A DNA stretch of 64,000 nucleotides from Acinetobacter bouvetii DSM 14964 = CIP 107468 (GTDB lineage: Bacteria > Pseudomonadota > Gammaproteobacteria > Pseudomonadales > Moraxellaceae). A program made the translations under genes and the position numbers. Positions 1 to 9,076 of this stretch are shown here, one piece after another. The notes under the pieces were generated by a model, which saw only the letters and a list, made by a program, of their open reading frames with translations, did no database searches and was not told where the DNA came from. The stretch covers positions 665,166-729,165 of the forward strand of contig NZ_KB849726.1 of NCBI RefSeq assembly GCF_000368865.1. Reading direction: 5' to 3'. Within the stretch, counting starts at the first letter, position 1. Every line of letters starts with the position of its first letter.

Positions 1-390
1 AAACTTGTGAAAGCTTTTGATCAGGGCTCAATTTTGATGGTGGTGTATGGAGCGTTCAGCAGCGCGGTAGTTGCGGGGCTATGGCAGCAAGTCAGCGGCA
101 CAACACTGGCGCTTTTAATTCTGGCGTGTTCTGTGTTTTTAACTATTATTATGCTGCTGGCGCTGTATATTCCGCGCTGGCTGGGCTTTAACCGTGCAGA
201 TCAAAAAGCAGTTTTCTTTTGCGGCTCAAAGAAAACTTTGGCGAGCGGTGTGCCTATGGCGCAAATTTTATTCATTGGCCAGCCGCTGGGAATGATTGTG
301 CTGCCAATTATGATTTTCCATCAGATTCAGTTGATGGTTTGCGGAGTCATTGCCAATTATTGGGCGAAGCAATCTTCGGGCGAACTGTAA
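1..390 (+). CDS. Bile acid:sodium symporter-like membrane protein, C-terminal part
   Basis: The reading frame is open from the first base, so this is the 3' end of a longer gene; the GTG at base 7 is probably not the true start. The visible residues form three or four hydrophobic segments. They end in a short hydrophilic tail after the segment with IVLPIMIFHQIQLM. The FxGSKKTLASG loop followed by a G-x-x-VLPIMIFHQ helix resembles the SBF-like (YfeH type) 7-10 TM transporters, which are thought to move organic anions with sodium in the inner membrane. The substrate is unknown. The gene ends about 200 bases before rpmE and reads in the same direction. The family call rests on the C-terminal motif only. 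Confidence 0.7.
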   Translation, partial: KLVKAFDQGSILMVVYGAFSSAVVAGLWQQVSGTTLALLILACSVFLTIIMLLALYIPRWLGFNRADQKAVFFCGSKKTLASGVPMAQILFIGQPLGMIVLPIMIFHQIQLMVCGVIANYWAKQSSGEL

Positions 391-420
391 GAATAGTTCG
401 CTTTATCCAGATTTATTTCG

Positions 421-593
421 TATAATATTGTCCACTTGTTGTGCTTAGCTCTGACGGCATCCGTCTCGGTGGGCCAAAAGAATGGTCTGTTATGGTGTTG
501 ATCTGCTGTTTTAACGGCACTTCCTCCTTTCATAGGAGAGTGGTCAATTGCGATGACAGCAAAACCTTCTTAAACTTTATGGAGTAATCGACG
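421..593 (+). promoter_or_regulatory. rpmE promoter -10 box and long 5' leader
   Basis: A perfect TATAAT lies at 421-426 with only a weak -35 (TTCGCT near 397). Transcription from it would give an untranslated leader of about 160 bases. The leader holds two small hairpins, GACGG-CAT-CCGTC at 453-465 and CTCCT-loop-AGGAG at 524-538. The second contains a decoy Shine-Dalgarno-like sequence. The real ribosome site is GGAG at 581-584. Leaders that regulate L31 are known in several bacterial groups; a link here is inference. Confidence 0.45.
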
Positions 594-821
594 ATGCGCG
601 CCGATATTCACCCAAAATACGAAAAACTAGTTGCTACATGTTCATGCGGTAACGTAATCGAAACTCGTTCAGCGCTTGGTAAAGAAACTGTTTACCTTGA
701 CGTATGTTCAGCTTGCCACCCATTCTATACTGGTAAACAAAAGAATGTGGACACTGGCGGCCGTATCGACAAATTCAAACAGCGTTTTGCTGGTATGTCT
801 CGTTCTATCAAACGCGACTAA
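594..821 (+). CDS. rpmE: 50S ribosomal protein L31, zinc-binding type
   Basis: This 75-residue protein is a large-subunit ribosomal protein of the central protuberance that bridges to the small subunit. The N-terminus ([12 protein letters not shown]) and the spacing of Cys16, Cys18, Cys38 and Cys41 fit the zinc-carrying (C+) form of L31. This form is normally made under zinc sufficiency and can be replaced by a zinc-free paralogue. The length fits the family at about 70 residues. The ATG has GGAG nine bases upstream. The gene stands alone, with its own promoter and leader and a strong terminator directly after the stop. Identification is firm. Confidence 0.97.
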   Translation: MRADIHPKYEKLVATCSCGNVIETRSALGKETVYLDVCSACHPFYTGKQKNVDTGGRIDKFKQRFAGMSRSIKRD

Positions 822-832
822 TCCTCAAAATG

Positions 833-861
833 AAAAAAAACGGGCTTTTGCCCGTTTTTTT
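833..861 (+). terminator. rpmE intrinsic terminator
   Basis: CGGGC-TTTT-GCCCG stem-loop (841-854) with an A-run before it and a T-run after it, 12 bases past the rpmE stop codon. Confidence 0.9.
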
Positions 862-888
862 ATACCTGAATTTAAGGCAGTAAGTGAA

Positions 889-916
889 AAGGCTGAATGA
901 TGAATCATTCAGCCTT
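889..916. terminator. Second hairpin between convergent genes
   Basis: A perfect 12-bp stem (AAGGCTGAATGA with its complement) around a TGAA loop, with a short run TTTTGC on the plus side. It lies between rpmE and the convergent EAL-protein gene and probably ends transcription of the minus-strand operon. Confidence 0.65.
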
Positions 917-966
917 TTGCTTTAGTTGATTTATTTAATGTGAATAAAGTTTGACTAGATCTGCGA

Positions 967-3129
967 TTATTGATCCTGCACATCAATAAGATGATCGAGT
1001 TTTTTCTGGAAGTAATCCCCTTGAATAAAGCGGGCATCGACATTCCATGCGTTGGCAAACAATGTCATGTCATTCAATTCACGCAGCATAATCTGTGACG
1101 GCCGAATTTCCTGATAGGCCGCAATTTTTGTTTTCAGCTCTTCACATTGCTTATCTGAATTGAGCATTTGCGTCAGGCTTTGATGCAGCGTTAGGTGATG
1201 GATGTCTACTTGGCGCAGTAAAGCCTCGCTGAACATTGAATGGCCAAAGTCACGCAGTGAAATTTCAGCGCCATTTTTGCGCAATTCCTTAATGGCTTTT
1301 TGTGCATCTGCAATATTTTGATCTATATCCAATTCGGAAAATTGCAAAATCAGCGGGTACTGTAATTTGCTTCTGATAATTGTAATGAGTTTAGAGATAA
1401 ATTCAGGGAAGGTGCGGTCTTGCAGCAAAACTTCCTTATTCAAATTAATAATTAATTTGGCATCTGGATATTGGGTGATGAAATTATGCAGCTGCTTGCA
1501 AGACTCTACAAGGATCCAGCGGTCTAATTTAATTGATAGTTCTGTATCTTCAGCCAGCTCACGCAGCGTGGCGATATCTTTCCATTTATTTTCAAAGATA
1601 AAACCGCTGGTGACTTCATATGTGTAAAGATTTACGTCTTCTTTGTCATACAGCTGCTGATATTTGAGATGGATTTCCCCGCGTTCCAAACAAGTGCGCA
1701 AGGCTTTTATGACTGCGGGTTCATTCAGAATCACTGCAGGCGCTTCAACTTCCGGTTTCGTGAAATTAATATTGAGCGGTATGTCTGCTTCTGCTTTAGG
1801 CTCAATTTCAGGTTCCTGAATTGAAAATTGCAGATCAGGTAAAGACAGGTCTAATTCCGGCGCCGGCTGATTTTTTGGCAAGGCTGTAGAAAATGCTTTG
1901 GCAATATATTGGTCTAATTGCGCTTCATCCCGTATGTCGCCCTCTAAAACGGTATAGCCAATACGAAGATTCAGCGGATAACTGTCATTATTTACCGTAA
2001 TCAGCTGCGGTTTGGTTAATGAGTTTAAGCCAATGAGTTTTGAGTCAAGTTTAGCTTTGGATTCTGCTTGGAATAAACCTGCATGGATGCCGCTGTCTAG
2101 TTTGAATAACGGCGCATTAGTCTGCTCTTTGAGAAAGCTATTGATCCCTTTAAAATAGGCTGAGAACGTATTCCAGTCGGCCTGCAGAATGCTTTCATCA
2201 CATGAAGCCAGGGAGAAGGTGACTAATGCATTGATATCCGATGGCTGTTTGGTCATTGTACGGTTCAGCAACTGATAGGCATTGGCTTTGGCCGGCACTT
2301 TATCCCCAGAGGATTGAGCTGAGCTTTCATGGCCGATATCAATTGTAATTTGCAGGGCATCATCTTCAGCCGCTGGAATAAACTCAATTTTAAGCGGGTT
2401 TTTTACAGTGCTGCGGCTGTTGAGGGAGTGGAGTTCAAAACGGCCAAAATCAAATTGGCCTTGATTAATTTTTTTAAAGCGTGTTTTGAAATCATTAAGA
2501 TCCTTAGGCTGAAGGAGATCCAGCAGCGGCAGACCAATGATGTCGTCATTTGATTTGAAGCCAAAGAGTTTCAAATATTCATCATTCGCTTCAAGATGTA
2601 TGCCTTCTTGGATAACCGCAACAGCTTTATTGCTGTCTTCTACAAATGACTGAGCTTGGATTTGCGCTGTTTCCAATTCATCCATTAAATGCTGCTGGGT
2701 TTGCACTAGGCGGCTGAAGGAAAGCGCACGGATAAAGCCAATATAGAAGTGATCCGGATTTTCTAAACTCAGAATATCGTAGATTCCCTTATGCACATAA
2801 TTGGCGTACTGGGCTTCGCTGTAATCGTCAGGTTGAATGAGGATCAGCGGCAAAGCAGGCTGTTTGGACAAACGGATTAAACTCATCGCTTGATCGTATT
2901 TCAAATCATAAGCGCGTCCGAAAATAACCAAGTCCCATGGTAAATTCAGTTGTTTTTCAAAATTTTGAAGGTCATCCAGCAGGGTGGCTTGAATTTGATG
3001 CTCACTGGCAGTCAAAAGGTCACGGATTTGGTTATAACGTATCTGATTATCATCGATAATCAGTAAACGTGTTTCCGTGCGTTTTAACTTTTTAGACAGT
3101 AATGGATTTCTCACTTCAATGCTTCCCAT
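967..3129 (-). CDS. FimX-like degenerate REC-PAS-GGDEF-EAL protein
   Basis: A 720-residue, apparently cytoplasmic protein. Residues 21-140 form a receiver-like fold, but the phosphoacceptor position in DLVIFGRAYD is Phe/Gly, not Asp. Residues 155-265 look like a PAS domain. Residues 283-420 are a GGDEF-like region with no GGDEF motif. An acidic, proline-rich linker follows, then an EAL-like domain at 475-715. The EAL signature reads YEVT, and the catalytic DDFG motif reads RDFG. It is therefore unlikely to make or cleave c-di-GMP and more likely binds it. The same layout and degeneracy are known for Pseudomonas FimX, which controls type IV pilus assembly and twitching. The gene overlaps the end of the upstream PilZ-protein gene by 19 bases, so the two are probably translated together. 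Exact orthology to FimX is inferred. Confidence 0.75.
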   Translation of the reverse strand: MGSIEVRNPLLSKKLKRTETRLLIIDDNQIRYNQIRDLLTASEHQIQATLLDDLQNFEKQLNLPWDLVIFGRAYDLKYDQAMSLIRLSKQPALPLILIQPDDYSEAQYANYVHKGIYDILSLENPDHFYIGFIRALSFSRLVQTQQHLMDELETAQIQAQSFVEDSNKAVAVIQEGIHLEANDEYLKLFGFKSNDDIIGLPLLDLLQPKDLNDFKTRFKKINQGQFDFGRFELHSLNSRSTVKNPLKIEFIPAAEDDALQITIDIGHESSAQSSGDKVPAKANAYQLLNRTMTKQPSDINALVTFSLASCDESILQADWNTFSAYFKGINSFLKEQTNAPLFKLDSGIHAGLFQAESKAKLDSKLIGLNSLTKPQLITVNNDSYPLNLRIGYTVLEGDIRDEAQLDQYIAKAFSTALPKNQPAPELDLSLPDLQFSIQEPEIEPKAEADIPLNINFTKPEVEAPAVILNEPAVIKALRTCLERGEIHLKYQQLYDKEDVNLYTYEVTSGFIFENKWKDIATLRELAEDTELSIKLDRWILVESCKQLHNFITQYPDAKLIINLNKEVLLQDRTFPEFISKLITIIRSKLQYPLILQFSELDIDQNIADAQKAIKELRKNGAEISLRDFGHSMFSEALLRQVDIHHLTLHQSLTQMLNSDKQCEELKTKIAAYQEIRPSQIMLRELNDMTLFANAWNVDARFIQGDYFQKKLDHLIDVQDQ

Positions 3130-4856
3130 AAATCATGATTCTTGACTTCATTGACTTGTTTATTAATAAAGTCTTTCACAGTACTTTCCTGCTGATCATT
3201 TAATAATTCGTATTCAAAGCGGATAAAGCTTTGCGTGATCAGCTGCGCTTTCGTTAAATAAACTTTCAATTCTTCATTGCCTAGGCGCAAATGAATGGTT
3301 TGTTTTTCTCTAAATAGGTGAGAACCCGGTAAAATTAAGGTAGTGGCAACTTGATCCAGCTGAGACGTCTGCACCAGCAGTGCAGGCTGATAATTATGCG
3401 TATTCCGGTCTGTACGAATGTGCGCAGCGCAAGGGTACATATCTTGTGTTAAGACTTCTAAGCCAATCTCCAGACTTTTATCTGTAGATTGTTTGATCCA
3501 GCGGATCACACCGCCGCGCCATTGGCTTTGCGCATTTTCCTGCACCAGAATAAATTCACCGGTTTTAAGCTGCGCGGGGGTTTCGCCTGTCCATTTAATG
3601 CGGTAGCCATTGACACTGATATCCAAGACTTCAGCGGAGTGAATCTGCTTTGCTTCTCTGTCCAATGCTTTGGCATTGGACAGAGACGCCTGCATATTGC
3701 TGTCCATGGAATTTACAAAACTGGATTCATTGTGAATATTGTAGTTTGCTTCCAAATCCAAAGTTTCATGCAGGTTTTTGCCTTTGGATAAATAGAAGTG
3801 AGCTACAGATAGGCCAAAACAGATATTGATTTGCGCTGAGTATTCATAACGCTCATGGCGGCGTTCAGTATTATTGGTCAGTAAGTTGTGAATATGGAAA
3901 TGCAGCGCGGGTGTTAAGAACAGCTTTTCATTTTTAGATAAATACTGTCCAGTTTTTGTTTGGGTTTCTGTTAAATGATCCAGCAAATTCTGTGTTGAAA
4001 TATAAATATTTGGCTGATAATGGCCTGGCTGATGTGTATTAAACACAGGCGGATGATCTTTCGTTGTATCCACGGCATACCGTGAAAGCGTGGTTTCTTT
4101 CGGTAAAATTTGGATTAATTTGGCCCAGTCAGCGCTGCACAGGAACAAGCCTTGAATTTCAGCGGGGCGGATTTGATTGGTATTAAAAATATCCAGCAAA
4201 ATCAGCTGTGAATAGGCTTGTGCAATTGTTGAAATTTGGTGCTGTGTACCTAAAATTTGATTGAGATTGCTTTGGTAGAAATTGTGCTGAATCGCGCAGT
4301 CAATCAGTTGATGTGTTGCCAGCCATTGCCCTGGCATAGGGGTTGTATAAAGCATTTGCTGTTGATACAGCAGCATGGTGAGCTGTTGAATAGCGTAATA
4401 GATGGACGCCATTCGAGCAGTCTGAAGGCTTTTTTTATGGCCAAAAGAGAAAATTGAAAATTTTTGTTGGTTCAGCTGCTGTTCACATCGTTTTGCGATA
4501 TCAATATAAATTTTCGCAAAATGGCTGCGCAGCAGCATGGCCAGCTCAATAATCTGATCATTGCGGTCGGTGGTGATTAAGCCCTGATTGGCAAAATGCT
4601 TTTCTAAGCTGGTTAAAATATTTTCAAGCGTGGGATGCAGAATTTGAATGAGGTCAAAACGGAGCATTTCCTGGCATTTCAATTCAGAAATTTCCAGCAG
4701 CGCATTGAATAGAGATTTAGATGAAGTTCCCAGCTGTAAAATAGATACGCCAGTAAGCCATTCTTGCAAGCCTTTAGCATGGGTCGGACAAAAACTCAGT
4801 TTATCCAGCTTGAGTTCTGTCGGATTCTGAAAAATATCTGAAGTATGCTTAGTCAT
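3111..4856 (-). CDS. Large PilZ-domain protein, probable c-di-GMP receptor
   Basis: A 581-residue soluble protein. The first ~320 residues are helical, rich in Gln and Leu, and unassigned. The C-terminal part carries the two c-di-GMP-binding signatures of PilZ domains: RRHER at residues 332-336 (RxxxR) and DISVNG at 412-417 (DxSxxG). In canonical PilZ domains these are roughly 30 residues apart. Here about 75 residues separate them, with a polar insertion (around 360-405) between the first strand and the DxSxxG strand. The gene is upstream of, and overlaps by 19 bases, the FimX-like gene, and starts 14 bases after the epmB stop on the same strand. A three-gene transcript epmB-pilZ protein-fimX-like is possible. 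Its partner is inferred to be the FimX-like protein or the pilus machinery. Confidence 0.7.
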   Translation of the reverse strand: MTKHTSDIFQNPTELKLDKLSFCPTHAKGLQEWLTGVSILQLGTSSKSLFNALLEISELKCQEMLRFDLIQILHPTLENILTSLEKHFANQGLITTDRNDQIIELAMLLRSHFAKIYIDIAKRCEQQLNQQKFSIFSFGHKKSLQTARMASIYYAIQQLTMLLYQQQMLYTTPMPGQWLATHQLIDCAIQHNFYQSNLNQILGTQHQISTIAQAYSQLILLDIFNTNQIRPAEIQGLFLCSADWAKLIQILPKETTLSRYAVDTTKDHPPVFNTHQPGHYQPNIYISTQNLLDHLTETQTKTGQYLSKNEKLFLTPALHFHIHNLLTNNTERRHERYEYSAQINICFGLSVAHFYLSKGKNLHETLDLEANYNIHNESSFVNSMDSNMQASLSNAKALDREAKQIHSAEVLDISVNGYRIKWTGETPAQLKTGEFILVQENAQSQWRGGVIRWIKQSTDKSLEIGLEVLTQDMYPCAAHIRTDRNTHNYQPALLVQTSQLDQVATTLILPGSHLFREKQTIHLRLGNEELKVYLTKAQLITQSFIRFEYELLNDQQESTVKDFINKQVNEVKNHDLWEALK

Positions 4857-4870
4857 CTTTATTATTTAAC

Positions 4871-5887
4871 TCAAAAAGTTGAAACCCCAAAAAGCGGTGT
4901 TTTGTTTTTTTCGCCCGCAATTTCCCGCACTAGCTTAGGTACCAAATAACCCGGAAGTCTGGCTAAAACTTCTGCATAAATTTGGCTGATGTCCTCTGGC
5001 GTACGATCAAAATGATGAGCGCCTTTAACTTTATCAAGAACATGTAAATAATATGGCATAACGCCAGCATCAAATAAGCGGTAGCTTAAATTGACCAATA
5101 CATCAGCAGTATCGTTTACCCCTTTCAACAACACTGCCTGATTCAGTACAGTGATTTGTTCCTTGGCTAATTGGGATAATTTGCTGCAGGTAAAATCATC
5201 TAACTCAGATGCGTGATTTGAGTGTACCACTAGAATAATGCGCAGCCTACTGTTTTTTAATATGGAAATCAGCTCTTCGTCGACACGGTTGGGGATTACG
5301 ATAGGAACCCGTGAATGAATTCTCAAAAATTTTATTTGAGGCAGTGTCTCTAGGCGGTCAATCCAGAGTTTTAATTTCCGATTTGACAAAGTTAAGGGGT
5401 CACCGCCGCTTAAAATGACCTCATTAATGTCGGGCTGGCTTAAAATGTATTGCTGAATGTTTAGCCAATCTTCACTTTTTGGCAGATTTTCCTGATAGGG
5501 GAAATGGCGTCTGAAACAATAGCGGCAATGGACTGCACATGCGCCAGTTAGTGTCAGTAAGAAACGCGATTGATATTTATGCAGCACACCAGGCTGTTGG
5601 TTAGCCTGCTCTTCGCCCAGCGGGTCTGTCACATAGCCTGCATGATCTTCCAGTTCTAAATGATGTGGCAGAACTTGAAGCAGCAGCGGATCTTGCGGAT
5701 TGCCAGCCTGCATTTTTGCGGCGAAAGCGCGGGGAACACGCAGTTTGAACTGTTCAGATGCGAGAATAGCGCCTGACAATAATTGATCAGGTGACAGCTT
5801 TAGCGTCTCCAGCAGTTCTAAAGGGTCAGTAATTAAGTCGCTGAGTTGAGATTGCCAGTTTTGCTCTTGATACAAATAGTTTATCAT
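4871..5887 (-). CDS. epmB: EF-P lysine 2,3-aminomutase, radical SAM
   Basis: EpmB converts (S)-alpha-lysine to (R)-beta-lysine, which EpmA attaches to Lys34 of elongation factor P. The 338-residue product has the radical SAM iron-sulfur motif C-x3-C-x2-C at Cys117, Cys121 and Cys124 (CAVHCRYC), followed by FRRHFPY as in lysine 2,3-aminomutases. A glycine-rich SAM-binding stretch (ILSGGDPLTL) comes after it. The length matches E. coli YjeK rather than the longer clostridial aminomutases. The gene is divergent from efp, its substrate, as in many gammaproteobacteria. epmA is not in this window. The start at the outermost ATG fits the family N-terminus. Confidence 0.95.
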   Translation of the reverse strand: MINYLYQEQNWQSQLSDLITDPLELLETLKLSPDQLLSGAILASEQFKLRVPRAFAAKMQAGNPQDPLLLQVLPHHLELEDHAGYVTDPLGEEQANQQPGVLHKYQSRFLLTLTGACAVHCRYCFRRHFPYQENLPKSEDWLNIQQYILSQPDINEVILSGGDPLTLSNRKLKLWIDRLETLPQIKFLRIHSRVPIVIPNRVDEELISILKNSRLRIILVVHSNHASELDDFTCSKLSQLAKEQITVLNQAVLLKGVNDTADVLVNLSYRLFDAGVMPYYLHVLDKVKGAHHFDRTPEDISQIYAEVLARLPGYLVPKLVREIAGEKNKTPLFGVSTF

Positions 5888-6219
5888 GCCACGTGTTAAA
5901 TAATGCTAGGTTAGGGATTGCAGGCAATTCGTAACACCTAATAACGCGTTATTAGGCTAAATTGTCTCGATGGAGGCGTGAAATTAGTGAATGGCCTTGC
6001 CATTGTCAAGATTTCCGCTTTTACATAGATAGTTTACCTGCAAGCCGAAGGCGCAGGGGTATTTTTTACGTTGCTTCGCTGCGTGTTGCTCATTTAGAAT
6101 ACTAAACATCACAATACGCGCATTGCTTACAGTTAAAAGCCAACTGCTGCAAAGCTAACGAATTAGCAGAATTCCTTCGCATTCATAGATTAAACTAGTA
6201 AGTTTGGAGTGTGCCAGTC
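5888..6219. other. epmB/efp divergent intergenic region
   Basis: About 330 bases with no credible gene. It must hold the promoters for both directions. The most striking element is a perfect 20-bp palindrome at 5937-5956, listed separately. The efp ribosome site GGAG is at 6206-6209. I saw no recognisable riboswitch. Confidence 0.6.
5937..5956. promoter_or_regulatory. 20-bp perfect palindrome, candidate operator
   Basis: CCTAATAACGCGTTATTAGG is its own reverse complement. It sits 50 bases upstream of the epmB start and has no T-run after it, so an operator for a dimeric regulator is more likely than a terminator. The protein that binds it is unknown. Confidence 0.45.
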
Positions 6220-6789
6220 ATGGCCTATTATTCTACAAATGATTTCAAGTCAGGCCTTAAGGTTATGCTTGACGGAAACCCATGTTCAATCATGGAAAAT
6301 GAATACGTAAAACCTGGTAAGGGTCAAGCGTTCAACCGCGTAAAATTGCGCAACCTTCGTTCTGGCAAAGTGCTGGAAAAAACGTTTAAATCTGGCGAAT
6401 CTTTAGAAGCTGCAGACATCCAAGAAGTAGAAATGAACTACTTGTACAATGATGGTGAAATGTGGAACTTCATGGATCCAGAATCATTTGAACAGATTAC
6501 CGCTGATAAAACAGCAATGGGTGATGCTGCTAAATGGTTAAAAGACGATTCTAACGAACTTTGCACAATTATGTTATTCAATGGCGTTCCATTGAATGTA
6601 AGCGCGCCAAACTTCGTGGTATTAAAAATTGTTGAAACTGATCCAGGTGTTCGCGGCGATACTTCTGGCGGCGGCGGCAAACCGGCGAAATTGGAAACTG
6701 GCGCTGTAGTGCGTGTTCCATTATTCGTACAGCAAGAAGAAAGCGTTCGTGTAGATACCCGTACCGGTGATTATTTAGAACGTGCATAA
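6220..6789 (+). CDS. efp: Elongation factor P
   Basis: EF-P enters stalled ribosomes and promotes peptide-bond formation at polyproline stretches. I start at the ATG giving 189 residues ([12 protein letters not shown]). GGAG at 6206-6209 is ten bases upstream of this ATG but touches the alternative GTG at 6211. With this start the modified lysine falls at residue 34 in [10 protein letters not shown], the site of beta-lysylation by EpmA/EpmB. The three OB-like domains and the C-terminal TGDYLERA are typical, and the length is that of the family. It is a single gene with a strong terminator. Its modifier gene epmB is divergent next door. Confidence 0.96.
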   Translation: MAYYSTNDFKSGLKVMLDGNPCSIMENEYVKPGKGQAFNRVKLRNLRSGKVLEKTFKSGESLEAADIQEVEMNYLYNDGEMWNFMDPESFEQITADKTAMGDAAKWLKDDSNELCTIMLFNGVPLNVSAPNFVVLKIVETDPGVRGDTSGGGGKPAKLETGAVVRVPLFVQQEESVRVDTRTGDYLERA

Positions 6790-6813
6790 TGGTTTAGAAA
6801 TAGACTATTATCG

Positions 6814-6843
6814 AAAGGGATGATGAAAATCATCCCTTTTTTT
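6814..6843 (+). terminator. efp intrinsic terminator
   Basis: An 11-bp perfect stem AAAGGGATGAT / ATCATCCCTTT around GAAA, with the T-run overlapping the 3' arm. Confidence 0.9.
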
Positions 6844-6963
6844 ATGCCAAAGTATTAGATGAAAAGTAAAATATGAGGAGTAGAGTCGCAAGGGAAGAAA
6901 CAGCAGTACCTCGAACAAGAAAAAATTAAAGCTGATTTATGCAAACAGATATGAGGGATTGAA

Positions 6964-9063
6964 ATGGAATCTATTCAACAGAAGTCCGGGCCAGTGTCAA
7001 AACTGCTTTGGATTCTTGTCGCAATTGTAGGTGCAGTTTCCTTTGGGATACTCGCAGTCAGCCGCGGAGAGCATGTGAATGCCGTGTGGCTCATCTTGGC
7101 CGCAATCTGTGTATACAGCATTGCATACCGCTTTTACAGCTTATTTATTGCCGAAAAAGTTTTTGAACTGAATCCGCGGCGTTTAACGCCTGCACACCGC
7201 TTAAATGACGGCTTAGATTATGTGCCGACCAACAAAAGTGTGCTGTTTGGGCATCACTTTGCTGCGATTGCCGGCGCAGGGCCATTGGTTGGCCCTATTC
7301 TCGCTGCGCAAATGGGCTACTTGCCGGGCACGCTCTGGCTATTAATTGGTGTGGTGCTGGCAGGCGCTGTCCAAGACTTTTTAGTACTGTTTATTTCAAC
7401 GCGCCGTGACGGACGCTCGCTGGGCGAAATGGCCAAGCAGGAGCTGGGTTCATTTGCCGGCATTATTGTCATGCTGGGCGCATTGGGCGTAATGATTATC
7501 ATCCTTGCCGTGCTGGCGTTGGTGGTTGTGAAGGCCTTAACCAACAGTCCTTGGGGTGTATTCAGTATTGCTGCAACGGTGCCGATTGCCATTTTCATGG
7601 GCATTTACATGCGTTATTTGCGCCCTGGTAAAATTGCAGAGGTTTCCATTATCGGTTTTGTACTGATGATGGCTGGCATTATCTATGGCGGTGACGTTTC
7701 ACAGCATCCATACTGGGGTCCATTCTTTACACTGAGCGGTACAGAGCTGACCTGGTGGCTGATTGGCTATGGCTTTATTGCTTCTGTATTGCCGGTTTGG
7801 CTGCTGCTTGCGCCGCGTGATTATTTATCTACGTTCTTGAAGATTGGTGTGATTGCCGGTTTGGCGGTCGGCATTATGGTTGCAATGCCAATGCTGAAAA
7901 TGCCGTCAGTGACGCATTTTGTGGATGGCACTGGCCCTGTATTTGCCGGTTCGATGTTCCCATTCCTGTTTATTACCATTGCCTGCGGCGCCATTTCTGG
8001 CTTCCATGCTTTGGTGTCTTCAGGAACAACGCCTAAACTGGTCAACAATGAGGCTGATATCCGCATGATTGGCTACGGCGGCATGCTGATGGAGTCATTT
8101 GTTGCGATTATGGCGATGGTCTGTGCAACTGTGCTTGAGCCGGGTGTATATTTTGCCATTAATGCACCGGCAGCAGTATTGGGCACAACTGTGGAATCCG
8201 CCTCAGAGGCGGTGCGAAATTTAGGATTTGTGGTTACTCCAGAAACGCTTAGCTTGCTGGCCAAAGAAGTGGGTGAACACTCAATTCTGTCGCGTACAGG
8301 CGGCGCGCCGACTTTTGCCATTGGGATGGCGCATATCATTACGGAAATTTTCAATGACCGTTCAATGATGGCGTTCTGGTATCACTTTGCCATTTTATTT
8401 GAAGCATTGTTCATTTTAACGGCAGTAGATGCCGGTACACGTGCTTGCCGTTTCATGGTGCAGGATACGGTCGGCATTGTGATTCCAGCAGTGAAAAACT
8501 CTCACAACTTCTTTGGCAATTTGCTGGGGACGGCAGTTGCAGTTGCTGGCTGGGGTTTCTTCGTTTATCAGGGCGTTGTTGATCCGCTGGGCGGCATTAA
8601 CAGTTTATGGCCGCTGTTTGGTATCGGCAACCAAATGCTGGCTGCCATGGCATTGATTTTAGGTACGGTCATTCTGTTTAAAATGAAGAAAGAAAAATAT
8701 GTCTGGATCACGATTATTCCGACTATTTTCTTATTCATTACCTGTATGACGGCGGGCTGGCAAAAAATCTTCCATTCAAACCCGAAAATTGGTTTCTTGG
8801 CGCAGGCAGACCGTTTCAATGCAGCGATTGCTAAAAATGAACTTTTGGCTCCGGCAAAAACCATGGCTGAAATGCATACGGTTGCATTCTCTAATCAAAT
8901 TAACGCCGTATTGTGCGGCTTCTTTATGATTGTTGCGGTCGTGATGGTGATTGCGGCGATTGGCGTGATCCGCAGAGCTTTGGCTAGCCCAGTGCCAACG
9001 GTGCATGAGTCAGAAGCGGTTTACCGCGATCCTGAAGATATTGTTGCATCAAATCAGCATTAA
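6964..9063 (+). CDS. cstA: CstA family transporter (peptide/pyruvate)
   Basis: A 699-residue inner-membrane protein with a dozen or more hydrophobic helices, the size of E. coli CstA (701). The CstA core is recognisable: GHHFAAIAGAGPLVGPILAAQ near residues 96-116, RDGRSLGEMAKQELG near 147, and the CGAISGFHALVSSGTTPK loop near 342. The C-terminal half contains GIGNQMLAA and ends with a hydrophilic tail. CstA and its relative BtsT are carbon-starvation-induced carriers for peptides or pyruvate; the substrate here cannot be read from sequence. The gene is followed after 13 bases by a YbdD/YjiX-type gene, the usual cstA/btsT partner. GAGGG lies about eight bases before the ATG. Confidence 0.93.
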   Translation: MESIQQKSGPVSKLLWILVAIVGAVSFGILAVSRGEHVNAVWLILAAICVYSIAYRFYSLFIAEKVFELNPRRLTPAHRLNDGLDYVPTNKSVLFGHHFAAIAGAGPLVGPILAAQMGYLPGTLWLLIGVVLAGAVQDFLVLFISTRRDGRSLGEMAKQELGSFAGIIVMLGALGVMIIILAVLALVVVKALTNSPWGVFSIAATVPIAIFMGIYMRYLRPGKIAEVSIIGFVLMMAGIIYGGDVSQHPYWGPFFTLSGTELTWWLIGYGFIASVLPVWLLLAPRDYLSTFLKIGVIAGLAVGIMVAMPMLKMPSVTHFVDGTGPVFAGSMFPFLFITIACGAISGFHALVSSGTTPKLVNNEADIRMIGYGGMLMESFVAIMAMVCATVLEPGVYFAINAPAAVLGTTVESASEAVRNLGFVVTPETLSLLAKEVGEHSILSRTGGAPTFAIGMAHIITEIFNDRSMMAFWYHFAILFEALFILTAVDAGTRACRFMVQDTVGIVIPAVKNSHNFFGNLLGTAVAVAGWGFFVYQGVVDPLGGINSLWPLFGIGNQMLAAMALILGTVILFKMKKEKYVWITIIPTIFLFITCMTAGWQKIFHSNPKIGFLAQADRFNAAIAKNELLAPAKTMAEMHTVAFSNQINAVLCGFFMIVAVVMVIAAIGVIRRALASPVPTVHESEAVYRDPEDIVASNQH

Positions 9064-9076
9064 GCAGGAGATGGTG

